A DNA stretch of 64,000 bases, from IMG/VR virus record IMGVR_UViG_3300027782_004053, positions 27,555-91,554 of that record; one strand, 5' to 3'. A model generated the notes under the pieces. That model made no database searches. It was not told the DNA's origin and saw only the letters and a program-made list of their open reading frames with translations. Position numbers and translations under genes: made by a program. The stretch is from a virus. Positions 7,959 to 16,659 of the stretch are shown in pieces. Every line of letters begins with the position of its first letter. Position 1 is the first letter of the stretch.

Positions 7959-9247
7959 AAGTTCAATACTTGCGTACGACGATAGTATTGATTACGGTTA
8001 GCTGTAAAGCTATCTGCGTCATTTGCGCCTGCTGAGTTAACAACATATGGGTTAGCAATTAGACCGTAACGTGTCTTAAAGCCAATCTTTGGCTGGAAGC
8101 TGTTAGGATCAACTGCGCGAACCATTTGTAGAGGAACATATGGGCAATAGAACATACCTGCATCATAAGGAGAAGAACCCTTATAACCAACCATGTAGAA
8201 TTGGCTTGCTGCGCCTAGATTTGATGAATACGGATCAATGTAAACTCTGTAACGTCCATTTAGAACACCAGCGAATGTATTGCCTGTATCGTCAACATTT
8301 AGACCTGTGCTCAATGCTGGAGCGTAGTCTAGAACACCGGACATAGCTAATGCGCTTGCAACGTCTGCAGAGCAAACGATGAAGTTACCTTTGCCACGAC
8401 GTGTGTCTTGTGCAATGTGATTAGCATCACGTTCAATGTTGAACAATAGACCTTTGAAACGCTCTACAGACCAACGTCCGTTAGAATCAACGTCTAAGTC
8501 AAATGTACCTGCGGTTGCTGTTGCAGGAGAACCTGGCTTAGCTACACCATAGATTGTACGAACAACTTCGCGGTTAATTTCAAACATGAATTCTTGGGAT
8601 AGAATGTTTGACAATTCTGCTTCAGCGTCAAGACCATGAATTGCTTTCAAATCTTGTGCTAATTCAACGGTGTATTCTGCTTTTAACGCACGTGACTTAG
8701 CAGTAACTGTAGTCTTGTCAATGCTGAAAGACATTTCGTTAAATGCTTGGCCGCCGGATGTACCTTGAGCTTCAGCCGCTGCTGTCGTTGTACCTGCACC
8801 AGTTGTATAAGCACCAGAAACTGGGTTATTACCTGTTGTGCTAACTGCGTTACCAGAGAACGATGTATTTGCTTCGTTATACAATGCTTCTACACGTGTT
8901 GTAGTATTAGCACGCTCGCCGCTATACATAGATCTCATTGCAAAGATTAAGCCTGTTGGACCAGTCATTGGCTGAACACCGCAAATGTCATATGCCATTA
9001 GGTTAGGCATTGCACGGCGAACTAAACCAATCATGATTGGGTCATACTTGTCAATACCGCCGGTTGCGCTGATATTGTTGCCTGGAGCTGCCTCGAACAA
9101 TGCATTACGCTCTTCACGCAATGAACGCTCTTGGTTCTCTAAAAGAACAGAAGTAACAGCCTTCTTGTAGCTATCCTTGATCTCTGGAAGATCTGGGTGC
9201 TCAAGAATGGCTTGCCATTTTTGTTGTAGGTTTTCCGATAAAAACAT
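7952..9247 (-). CDS. gp23: Major capsid protein gp23
   Basis: 431 aa HK97-fold major capsid protein of the T4 family. PIMIGLVRRAMPNLMAYDICGVQPM near residue 70 and the C-terminal NPYVVNSAGANDADSFTANRNQYYRR region are family signatures. A gp21 protease site of the type LxE is visible at L50-F51-E52, followed by AAPGN, which would remove the 52-residue propeptide. A strong AAGGAG ribosome site precedes the ATG. Three hairpins follow, consistent with very high expression. Confidence 0.96.
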   Translation of the reverse strand: MFLSENLQQKWQAILEHPDLPEIKDSYKKAVTSVLLENQERSLREERNALFEAAPGNNISATGGIDKYDPIMIGLVRRAMPNLMAYDICGVQPMTGPTGLIFAMRSMYSGERANTTTRVEALYNEANTSFSGNAVSTTGNNPVSGAYTTGAGTTTAAAEAQGTSGGQAFNEMSFSIDKTTVTAKSRALKAEYTVELAQDLKAIHGLDAEAELSNILSQEFMFEINREVVRTIYGVAKPGSPATATAGTFDLDVDSNGRWSVERFKGLLFNIERDANHIAQDTRRGKGNFIVCSADVASALAMSGVLDYAPALSTGLNVDDTGNTFAGVLNGRYRVYIDPYSSNLGAASQFYMVGYKGSSPYDAGMFYCPYVPLQMVRAVDPNSFQPKIGFKTRYGLIANPYVVNSAGANDADSFTANRNQYYRRTQVLNLM

Positions 9248-9276
9248 TTTTTTCTCCTTGATGAGTAGCGTGAAAT

Positions 9277-10404
9277 TTACGCTCTTTTAATTGATCTTGA
9301 AAGCGCTTGCGCATATACATTAACAGTAGAAGATCCTTCTGAAATTTCAGTAGGAAGATCATTGTCTTCTGTTAGAGTTTGCTGAGATTGAACAGATACT
9401 TTACCTTCTGTTACAACGTTCTTTGGAAAATAATTCTCTTTGATTACAGAAACTTTTTCTCTGTAAAGATCTTCATTTTCAAAATCAACACCTTCTAATA
9501 ACTTACCCAATTTTGCAGCTTCTGTATTAGCCAAATCTTTGGATAGTTCTTCTATAATTGCAGCACGCTTTAAAGAAGTGACTTCTTTATTAAGTTCTAC
9601 ACTGTTGCCAATAGCTTCATCTAATTTTGTAGATAGTTCTTCAGCCTTAGCTTGTAGTTCACCGATTACATCGTATTTTTCTTCAGGCACTTCAATGTAG
9701 TGTTCTTTGAATAGTACCTTTAGTCCAGACATGAAATCTTCTGCAATCTCTGTGCGAAGACCATTTTCTAGAGCTAGTTCATTCTCTTTCATCCAGTTCT
9801 CAACTACATAGTTAAGATATGAATCAATTTTTTCAACAATGCCATCTTTGTATTCTGCAACATCTGCCGCATATTTTTCTTCTAACGATGCAGCAACTTT
9901 GTCCATTTCCGAATTTACGCGAGCAATAACGGCTGCTTCAAAAATAGATGTTGCTTTAGCTTTGAAATCTTCGGATAGATCATCGCCAAAAATTGGGGAT
10001 AGATCAATAACTCCGTTTGTTTCTTCTTCAGCAATTGTCTCACCTTCTTCTTCAGATTCTTCACCAACTGGTGTGTTACCTGCAGAATTTGGCTGATTAA
10101 CTGCAGAAGCTAAATCGCCAACTGTTTGGAAGTTAGGAGTAGCGCCAGGGCCTTTTGCTGTTAAAGTATTTTGTTTAATACTTTTAGCGGAAATTGCGCC
10201 TTGGTTTTCTTCTTTCTCATCGCGATCTTCTTCAGGTCCAGCGTCTTGAGATCCGCCTTGTTTTGGCATAGAAGCGTCTCCGCCATTTGCTGCTTTGATT
10301 GAAGAATCTTTTGGGGAGCTAGGGCTCATTGCATCTGCTTCTTCTAAGCTAGCTTTAGCATTTACTTGCTCTAGCAATTGTTTGATTTTGCTTTCTACTG
10401 ACAT
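9277..10404 (-). CDS. gp22: Prohead core scaffold protein gp22
   Basis: 375 aa, acidic and helical, in the gp22 position between gp21 and gp23. The N-terminal 130 residues are low-complexity (Ser/Gly/Asp/Glu) and the C-terminal half is coiled-coil-like (for example LQAKAEELSTKLDEAIGNS). gp22 forms the assembly core and is degraded by gp21. A late promoter lies 30 bp upstream (10434-10441). Confidence 0.88.
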   Translation of the reverse strand: MSVESKIKQLLEQVNAKASLEEADAMSPSSPKDSSIKAANGGDASMPKQGGSQDAGPEEDRDEKEENQGAISAKSIKQNTLTAKGPGATPNFQTVGDLASAVNQPNSAGNTPVGEESEEEGETIAEEETNGVIDLSPIFGDDLSEDFKAKATSIFEAAVIARVNSEMDKVAASLEEKYAADVAEYKDGIVEKIDSYLNYVVENWMKENELALENGLRTEIAEDFMSGLKVLFKEHYIEVPEEKYDVIGELQAKAEELSTKLDEAIGNSVELNKEVTSLKRAAIIEELSKDLANTEAAKLGKLLEGVDFENEDLYREKVSVIKENYFPKNVVTEGKVSVQSQQTLTEDNDLPTEISEGSSTVNVYAQALSRSIKRA

Positions 10405-10433
10405 TAGTGTCTCCTAAATGGATTGTTTCAAAT

Positions 10434-10441
10434 TATTTATA
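10434..10441 (-). promoter_or_regulatory. T4-type late promoter TATAAATA
   Basis: Minus-strand TATAAATA in the gap between gp21 and gp22, 30 bp upstream of the gp22 start. It allows high-level expression of gp22-gp23. Confidence 0.6.
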
Positions 10442-10448
10442 AGTTTAC

Positions 10449-11099
10449 TTACCTAGACATTCTAGACATAAACTCTTCAAACATCTTTAGTTTAACAGAT
10501 TCTAACTGTCCCTTAGATGCGCCCTTTAATGTTCGTTGTGCTTTTTCGACATCAACTGATCTCCAAAGACCGTTTTCGCATATCCATTCAGCAGATTCAT
10601 AAATGCCTTGAACAAAAGCATCATGGGCCGATGGATCAGCAACAATGTCTACGGTTGCAAGATGAAAATCATCTTGTACTTCATTTACACCTTCTTTATT
10701 AAGTTTTAATGAACCTAATCCTCTAGAAGAAACACCAAGTCTTACGCCGTTCTCAATTAAATTGCGAGCAATGTTGCCCATTGGTGTTTCTAAAATTTTT
10801 GCCTTGCCCATAACATTATTACCTTCAAATTTTAATTGAGTAATAAGGTGAGAACATTTATCCAAATTTAATGTTGGGTTTGCAGGGTGTCCCAATTCGC
10901 CTAGTGATCTTTTTTCGTCAATAAGCTTTTGGTATCTACCTAATTCTTTTTCCATAATGTCGCGCTTATATAAACGTCCATTACGATTTGGTTGTTCTGT
11001 TTGCATAAAGATGCCTTCAATAAAGACATTTTTTCCGCCGCCTACTTTATCCTCAACCAAATATTGTAGGTCTTGTGCTACTTCTGTAATTAGTCTCAT
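10449..11099 (-). CDS. gp21: Prohead core protease gp21
   Basis: 216 aa serine protease of the herpesvirus/T4 prohead type (S80-like). The His region is LGELGHPANPT (H71) and the Ser region is LGVSSRGLGS (S124/S125), followed by the VDIVADPSAHDAFV strand. It matures the prohead by cutting gp22, gp23 and internal proteins after LxE/IxE sites. Confidence 0.93.
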   Translation of the reverse strand: MRLITEVAQDLQYLVEDKVGGGKNVFIEGIFMQTEQPNRNGRLYKRDIMEKELGRYQKLIDEKRSLGELGHPANPTLNLDKCSHLITQLKFEGNNVMGKAKILETPMGNIARNLIENGVRLGVSSRGLGSLKLNKEGVNEVQDDFHLATVDIVADPSAHDAFVQGIYESAEWICENGLWRSVDVEKAQRTLKGASKGQLESVKLKMFEEFMSRMSR

Positions 11100-11112
11100 T
11101 TAAATTCCTATA

Positions 11113-11526
11113 TTAATTTGGAGCAGTTTGGAAATTAGGGCCTTCATACCCTGTTCGTTTGCCTAATACCAAATACAACATTCCACCCGTTGCCGGTAAT
11201 TGCACTGTTATATTTGCATTTGCACTTATATCATCAACAAATCCTGCGCCTTGATCTAATTCCCAATCTTGACCGCCGTATAATATCATTACATTTGACG
11301 CAGATGCAGAAGAAACGCCTCTTTGAACTAAGACAGGTACACCCGAGGCATCTGTAGAACTCCACATTGCTGTTTTAATTGTAACATTTGTATTTGCAAA
11401 ACCTAGAAAAGTTTCTTCCGGTTGTGTAAGATCTGCTCTCAAATCCAAGTTAGCCATTCCGCTACCAATGAACTTAACAACTGCTTGTTGTCTTACATTT
11501 TTAAGTATTGTGGTTGTTACCGGCAT
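11113..11526 (-). CDS. Unidentified virion-type protein in capsid cluster
   Basis: 137 aa, beta-rich, few charged residues. Not recognised. It contains TFLGFANTNVTIKTAMWSS and ends with a LVLGKRTGYEGPNF segment. Its place between the internal head protein and gp21 and its composition suggest a small capsid or decoration protein; this is inference from location only. Confidence 0.6.
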   Translation of the reverse strand: MPVTTTILKNVRQQAVVKFIGSGMANLDLRADLTQPEETFLGFANTNVTIKTAMWSSTDASGVPVLVQRGVSSASASNVMILYGGQDWELDQGAGFVDDISANANITVQLPATGGMLYLVLGKRTGYEGPNFQTAPN

Positions 11527-11535
11527 TTTGTCCTC

Positions 11536-12570
11536 TTATTTTTTCTCTTCGGGTTTCGGAATACTACTTGGCGTACGAGCTAGACTAGCATCGCTCTTAG
11601 CACGCTGTTTATTTTCTGCATTCCATAATCTTTGAGCAGCACTCATACGGGCTTCTGCAACTTCAGTATCTTCTTTATTCAATCTTTTTTCTGCCCTAGT
11701 AATACCAAGGCTTCTTTGTGTAAATTTATGACCTGCCTCATTGCCGGTCTTAGGATCATTATCTTTTAACGCTTTACCTATTTTAGTAAATTGTTTATCT
11801 TGATCTGCTTCTGCTTTTTTATTATAAGAATACACAGTATCTTTATTTAATTCTTCAATTGGTTCAACTTCTTCTTTTGCTAAACGGTCAATTGCCTTAT
11901 TAACATTATTTTGTCTTTTCCAAGATTTTTCTTTATAATCTTGCGATAGTTTAGCACTTGCCTGTTTCATGCCTGGGCTTTTTGCTCTTATGCCTTTATT
12001 CTCAAAATCTGCTGCAATTTTACGTTGAATTCCAGCACTGCGAGACGCGCCTTTAGCATAAGCCGCAAGAGTAGATTTTGATAATTCATCTAACTCCTCA
12101 ACTTCTTCGCCCAACTCTTCAGAAGATTTCATATAATCCAATGATGTTGTAATATAATCTTCTGCTTTTGTTATTTTTGCCTGCACCCACTCTGGAAGAT
12201 TTTCATCTTCTTCAAGCATATCTTTTAATTCTGCAGCATTTCTACAAATTGTTTGTAATTGTGTCTTGGCCATGGCGCCTTCATAATCATACTCGCCTTC
12301 ATCTTTGGCTTCTGCCATATCTTCTTTTTTCTTTTTCTTGGCAATAGCAATTGCGGCTTGTTGTGCAGCATTTGCAGCTTCATCCACATTTTCATTTCTT
12401 TTAGATGCATACGAGGCACCAAGGGCCATACGAATACGTTCTTTTTTGCTTTTGCCAGCAAATTTTGGGTTGTCTGAATGAACAAAATCGTCTATCCATT
12501 TACCCGTAGGATCAGAAGCCTTTAAGACTTCTAATAAAGAATCTTCTCTAAATTGATTAAATTTCTTCAT
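11536..12570 (-). CDS. Putative internal head / prohead core protein
   Basis: 344 aa, very rich in Lys, Glu and Ala. It contains the KFAGKSKKERIRMALGASYA segment and the EELDELSKSTLAAYAKGAS type of motif repeatedly seen in head-cluster proteins of marine T4-like phages. A second copy-like stretch is EPIEELNKDTVYSYNKKAE. No enzyme motif is visible. The start overlaps the small core gene upstream by 14 nt. Likely packed in the prohead core and processed by gp21. Confidence 0.6.
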   Translation of the reverse strand: MKKFNQFREDSLLEVLKASDPTGKWIDDFVHSDNPKFAGKSKKERIRMALGASYASKRNENVDEAANAAQQAAIAIAKKKKKEDMAEAKDEGEYDYEGAMAKTQLQTICRNAAELKDMLEEDENLPEWVQAKITKAEDYITTSLDYMKSSEELGEEVEELDELSKSTLAAYAKGASRSAGIQRKIAADFENKGIRAKSPGMKQASAKLSQDYKEKSWKRQNNVNKAIDRLAKEEVEPIEELNKDTVYSYNKKAEADQDKQFTKIGKALKDNDPKTGNEAGHKFTQRSLGITRAEKRLNKEDTEVAEARMSAAQRLWNAENKQRAKSDASLARTPSSIPKPEEKK

Positions 12571-12727
12571 TTTCCTTGCCTATGCTGGCTGCAATTTCTT
12601 GTTTTTTATCGTCTAATGCTGCGGATAATTTAAATCCTAAAGCATCGTTAAATCTATTAACTGCGTCATTTGAGCGATCTGCTAAAATGTCGTCTACCAT
12701 GTGTCTAATAACTTCTGATGTATCCAT
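12557..12727 (-). CDS. Small prohead core protein (gp67/gp68-like)
   Basis: A 56-codon minus-strand frame from ATG 12727 fills the gap between gp20 and the next gene. The product begins MDTSEVIRHMVDDILADRSN and is helical and acidic, like the short core proteins found at this place in T4 (gp67/gp68) and marine relatives. It overlaps the following gene by 14 nt in another frame. Confidence 0.7.
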   Translation of the reverse strand: MDTSEVIRHMVDDILADRSNDAVNRFNDALGFKLSAALDDKKQEIAASIGKENEEI

Positions 12728-12730
12728 AAT

Positions 12731-14266
12731 TTACCCCTGCGGTTGTTCTATAGGTTGACCATCCATACCTAATGTAGGTGGAGGTTCTGCTGCCATTTGT
12801 TTTTCCATTGTCTCAATCTCGTCAATGGTCATTCTTAACACATTTCTCATTATATATTCTTTACTAAAATACGTTCCAACGTATGGTTGCATCTGATTCA
12901 ATACTTCAATTCTATTACGAAGATTTTCCGCATCTTTCATTTCTGCAAAATATTGATCTTGTGCAAATTTAAATTGAATTACCTCTTTAAATTGTACCCA
13001 GTCTTGTTCAGTAATAACGCCAGTTAAAATTAACTGAGTTTTTAATATATCATGAAATAATTGACTAAACTTCTTGCGAAGTCGGCCAACAAATTTTGCA
13101 AATTTTAATTCATCTCTAGTTATCTCTGTTGCTCTACCAAAAGAAATACCCTGTTGTGCTTGCATTCTTGATAAAGGAACATTCAATGCCTGATATAATT
13201 TATTCTGAAAATAATGAATATCGTCAATCTGACCTAAATTTTCTCCACCTGGTAATGTAGTAATCTCAGTACCACGTCCACCTTCTCTTCTAGGTAGCCA
13301 AAAATCCTCAAGCATCGACATAAATTTGCGATCGTCTCTTATTTCGCCTGTTGCAGAATCATAGACAATCTTATTACGATAGCGAGCCATAATATCCTTA
13401 AGATATTGCTCGGCTTTCAACTTAGGCAAATTGCCCACATCAATATAAAATATTCTTCTTTCTGGTGCTCTTGATAACCTATAGATTACCAACGCATCTT
13501 CCATCATCTTTAACTGATTCACCGGTTTAATTGCTTTATGCAAATAACTTAAAACAACATTCTTCTCGGAATCATTTAAACCGGAAGGAACATAACTAAC
13601 AGAATCCAAAGATATACGTAGACCTTGATTCGCACCCGTCGCCGCAGTCTGATAATTTGGCTGATAATTTATGCCTTTTTCATTATAGATGAAAAATTCT
13701 TCAATTGATTTAATAAGATCAATGCCGGTCTTTTGATCTTTATCTTTTTTAATCTCTCTGACCTTACGAATTTTTCGTGGGTCAATTTGTCTTAACTCAA
13801 TGATGCCCCTTTTAGGATTTTTCTCATCAATAATCTTTTGATAATAAATTCTACCATCCACATACCATCTACGGAATATATCAAATCCTTTTATATTGAA
13901 TCCAAGAAGTCTAACAATTACGCTAAACTGATCTTCAATTGCCTTCTTAATGTTATCAGGAACATCAAGCCCATCTAAATTAATTTGTACAACCGCCTCA
14001 TCTTCAACCGCAGCAATTGCCTCAGTTACGATTTCATCAATCGCAGTCGAACAATCAGCATACATAGATGCTTCGCGATATCGTGTAATTAACTCTGCCT
14101 CCGATTTCGCGGTTGCATCCATTTCCAAGTATGTTCCAAAGTAACCGCCACCTTGTACAGTTGCGGTTCCATCTTCAGTAGTGGGTGGCACAAACGACTG
14201 TGTTCGTGCCAATTTACTCACATCATTATCACGGCTAATTGTATAGCCTAATATATTAATTGCCAT
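12731..14266 (-). CDS. gp20: Portal vertex protein gp20
   Basis: 511 aa, close to T4 gp20 (524). Recognisable blocks are YREASMYADCSTAIDEIVTEA, FRRWYVDGRIYYQKIID, the RIFYIDVGNLPKLKAEQYL block and LSRMQAQQGISFGRATEIT. It forms the dodecameric portal through which DNA is packaged. It lies 3 nt upstream of the small core gene and 20 nt downstream of gp19. Confidence 0.96.
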   Translation of the reverse strand: MAINILGYTISRDNDVSKLARTQSFVPPTTEDGTATVQGGGYFGTYLEMDATAKSEAELITRYREASMYADCSTAIDEIVTEAIAAVEDEAVVQINLDGLDVPDNIKKAIEDQFSVIVRLLGFNIKGFDIFRRWYVDGRIYYQKIIDEKNPKRGIIELRQIDPRKIRKVREIKKDKDQKTGIDLIKSIEEFFIYNEKGINYQPNYQTAATGANQGLRISLDSVSYVPSGLNDSEKNVVLSYLHKAIKPVNQLKMMEDALVIYRLSRAPERRIFYIDVGNLPKLKAEQYLKDIMARYRNKIVYDSATGEIRDDRKFMSMLEDFWLPRREGGRGTEITTLPGGENLGQIDDIHYFQNKLYQALNVPLSRMQAQQGISFGRATEITRDELKFAKFVGRLRKKFSQLFHDILKTQLILTGVITEQDWVQFKEVIQFKFAQDQYFAEMKDAENLRNRIEVLNQMQPYVGTYFSKEYIMRNVLRMTIDEIETMEKQMAAEPPPTLGMDGQPIEQPQG

Positions 14267-14286
14267 TATTTAAATCCAAAAATAAA

Positions 14287-14847
14287 TTATACAATGCTGT
14301 TAGTCAAAGATTGTACGGTAAACGATTGATATTGGAATGTCACAGAGAATGTAGATAATTGATCGTTAGCCGCAAAATCTAATCCAATTGGAGAAATATC
14401 TGTTGGGAATGCATCTCTTAAATTGTATTGACGAATTGCAACGCCTTTTCTATTCAATTGTACAACATCAATAGTTTGTTGATATAACAAAGGTAACATT
14501 TCGCCAGTCTTTGCAGTATTGCTTTCCATAAGATTCATCCATCTTTCTAAAGCATTTCTTAAAGTAAAATCACTGTCATTAATAATAGTACAAGTAAACG
14601 GCGCAAATACTTTATCTCCGGCCAATTTAATTTCGCGGCCCCTGTAATAAACAGGAGTAACTCCAATTGTCTGGCCAGGCAATTCTGCAATATTAACCAA
14701 ATAACTTGATATATCAGATTGAATACCTGCAGGTTGAGCAACCGAAGGAAAGTGTATGTCAATTCTAAATTGATTTGGACGGGCGCCGCCGTCGCCCAAT
14801 CTTGCTTTAAATTGATCTATATTAAAAGGAATCGTTTCTAATGCCAT
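14287..14847 (-). CDS. gp19: Tail tube protein gp19
   Basis: 186 aa. RPNQFRIDIHFP, VNIAELPGQTIGVTPVYYRGREIKLAGDKVF and TFSVTFQYQSFT are typical tail-tube segments. It sits between sheath (gp18) and portal (gp20), as in T4. It polymerises into the inner tube through which DNA passes. Confidence 0.93.
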   Translation of the reverse strand: MALETIPFNIDQFKARLGDGGARPNQFRIDIHFPSVAQPAGIQSDISSYLVNIAELPGQTIGVTPVYYRGREIKLAGDKVFAPFTCTIINDSDFTLRNALERWMNLMESNTAKTGEMLPLLYQQTIDVVQLNRKGVAIRQYNLRDAFPTDISPIGLDFAANDQLSTFSVTFQYQSFTVQSLTNSIV

Positions 14848-14862
14848 TTGGTTTCTCCGTTA

Positions 14863-16590
14863 TTATGCGCCAACTTCTTCAAACGAAATGCCCGATCTTG
14901 TAGCAATAAATGTCAATGATATGAAATTAATAGAACGTGCTGGCTTGACAAATATGTCTGCTCTAAATTCATTTCTATCAATTACATCACCGGTGTTGTT
15001 TGTGTCATCGCAAACAACTTTGAAATCCGTAATGCCACGTCGACCTTGAACATCTCTTAAGAAAGGCTCTATTAGATTTCTAAATTGTGATCTTGTAAAC
15101 GGATCGTTAAATTCAAATAATTGGAATTTTGCAGCAGTTGCAATTGCTTTTTCCAATACAATAAACAATCTACGAACATTAATTCTATCAAATGCGCTAG
15201 GTTTTGACAACATAGTTTTGTCGCCGTATAGAATTGTTCCTTGACCGGGGAAGGATACTACAGGATTAACACCTGCTTTGTATAATGTATCCCTATCCGT
15301 CTTAGAAGGATTAAATGATAGTTTAACAACATTTCTAATTTGACCTCTAGAGAATCCGCCTGGGCTAAACCAAGGATCTGTTAGAGAATCAGTTCTCACG
15401 CATAGACCAGCAATGTCGCCATTTAATGGAACCCAACGATATTTGTCGTTATATCTATCATACTGATATTTCCATCCGGAATCCATAACAGCATAACTAG
15501 AATTAATATTTAATGTATTATTTCTCCAAGAAACAACACTGCTTGCTTGAGTGGAAGGAGAAACATTTACAACAGATTCTAAGCTAGGAGATACAAATAC
15601 TACGCAATCTTTTCTATCTTCTGCAATTGCAACTAAGTTAGAAACAACTGCTGCGGTATTTGACCAAGGTCCTGCAGGAATTAAATTAATATCATACAAC
15701 TCATCGTTTGAGAAGTTGTTAAATCCTGCAATTACGTTACCTGCAGAAATATTTGCTTCGTCAGAAACGCCTTTGCTGAACGATACTGATACGTTTGTGC
15801 TAAGATTTCCAAATGCTCTGCCAACAACTGTGGTTCCCCATGTTGCAGTATTTGCAACTGAAGTTAATGGATGGTCCATAGACCAAACATATGCAGATTG
15901 ATTATTAATTACATCTTTGTAATAGTTTGTAGATCCATCTGATTTCTTAGCATCGGATCCTTTGGATACATATGCAAATTTTTCTAATACTGTGTTTCTA
16001 ACACCAGTTAAAACACCTTCTTCGTCAATAATAACAACGTGTAACTCGTCATTCGCTCCACCAAGAGATGCAGTAACGGTTGATGTTCCGGGAGCACTAT
16101 TGAATTCTGATTGATATGGCCATGCGTTTCCAGAAAAACCATTATAAGCATTCCAAGTGTTTCCGTCAACCATTGAAACTTTTAAGGTATTTCCTATATC
16201 TCCGGGGTATTTAGCTGCAAATTCGCCCAAACCATTTCCGCCGTTTGATCTAGTAGAAATATAATCATCAATATTTTTAATTAATATTGCACTTGCACTT
16301 GCATTAGCAATTGCATTTTTAGCTGTTCCCTCGTTTACAACACGAACAAGTTTTAGATTATTACCATAAGATAAGAAATTTGCTGCAGTATAGAAAGATG
16401 TATACGTCGCATCATTAGGTCCGCCGAAATATTTTACTAAATTATTCTCAGAATCGACAGTGGTAACTAGGCCAACAGGTCCCCATTGGAAGGCGCCAGC
16501 AAAACCGCCAGCTGAAGTAGCAACAGAAGGGACTATTGCGGTTAAATCCTTTTCTTGTACTAATACGCCCGGTGAAAGCTGAAATGCCAT
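14863..16590 (-). CDS. gp18: Contractile tail sheath protein gp18
   Basis: 575 aa. Family hallmarks are the N-terminal SPGVLVQEKDLTAIVPSVATSAGGFAGAFQWGP-type start (residues 6 onward), the ICLVRTD-like SLTDPWFSPGGFSRG block and the C-terminal RRLFIVLEKAIATAAKFQLFEFNDPFTRSQF region. It contracts to drive the tube. A good AAGGAG site precedes the ATG and a late promoter lies at 16641-16648. Confidence 0.96.
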   Translation of the reverse strand: MAFQLSPGVLVQEKDLTAIVPSVATSAGGFAGAFQWGPVGLVTTVDSENNLVKYFGGPNDATYTSFYTAANFLSYGNNLKLVRVVNEGTAKNAIANASASAILIKNIDDYISTRSNGGNGLGEFAAKYPGDIGNTLKVSMVDGNTWNAYNGFSGNAWPYQSEFNSAPGTSTVTASLGGANDELHVVIIDEEGVLTGVRNTVLEKFAYVSKGSDAKKSDGSTNYYKDVINNQSAYVWSMDHPLTSVANTATWGTTVVGRAFGNLSTNVSVSFSKGVSDEANISAGNVIAGFNNFSNDELYDINLIPAGPWSNTAAVVSNLVAIAEDRKDCVVFVSPSLESVVNVSPSTQASSVVSWRNNTLNINSSYAVMDSGWKYQYDRYNDKYRWVPLNGDIAGLCVRTDSLTDPWFSPGGFSRGQIRNVVKLSFNPSKTDRDTLYKAGVNPVVSFPGQGTILYGDKTMLSKPSAFDRINVRRLFIVLEKAIATAAKFQLFEFNDPFTRSQFRNLIEPFLRDVQGRRGITDFKVVCDDTNNTGDVIDRNEFRADIFVKPARSINFISLTFIATRSGISFEEVGA

Positions 16591-16640
16591 CTTATTCTCC
16601 TTAAAGATTTTTATATAGTTTTATAACTATGATTACTATT

Positions 16641-16648
16641 TATTTATA
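16641..16648 (-). promoter_or_regulatory. T4-type late promoter TATAAATA
   Basis: Minus-strand TATAAATA in the 69 bp gap between gp17 and gp18, 51 bp before the sheath start. Confidence 0.6.
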
Positions 16649-16659
16649 AGTATAGCGTT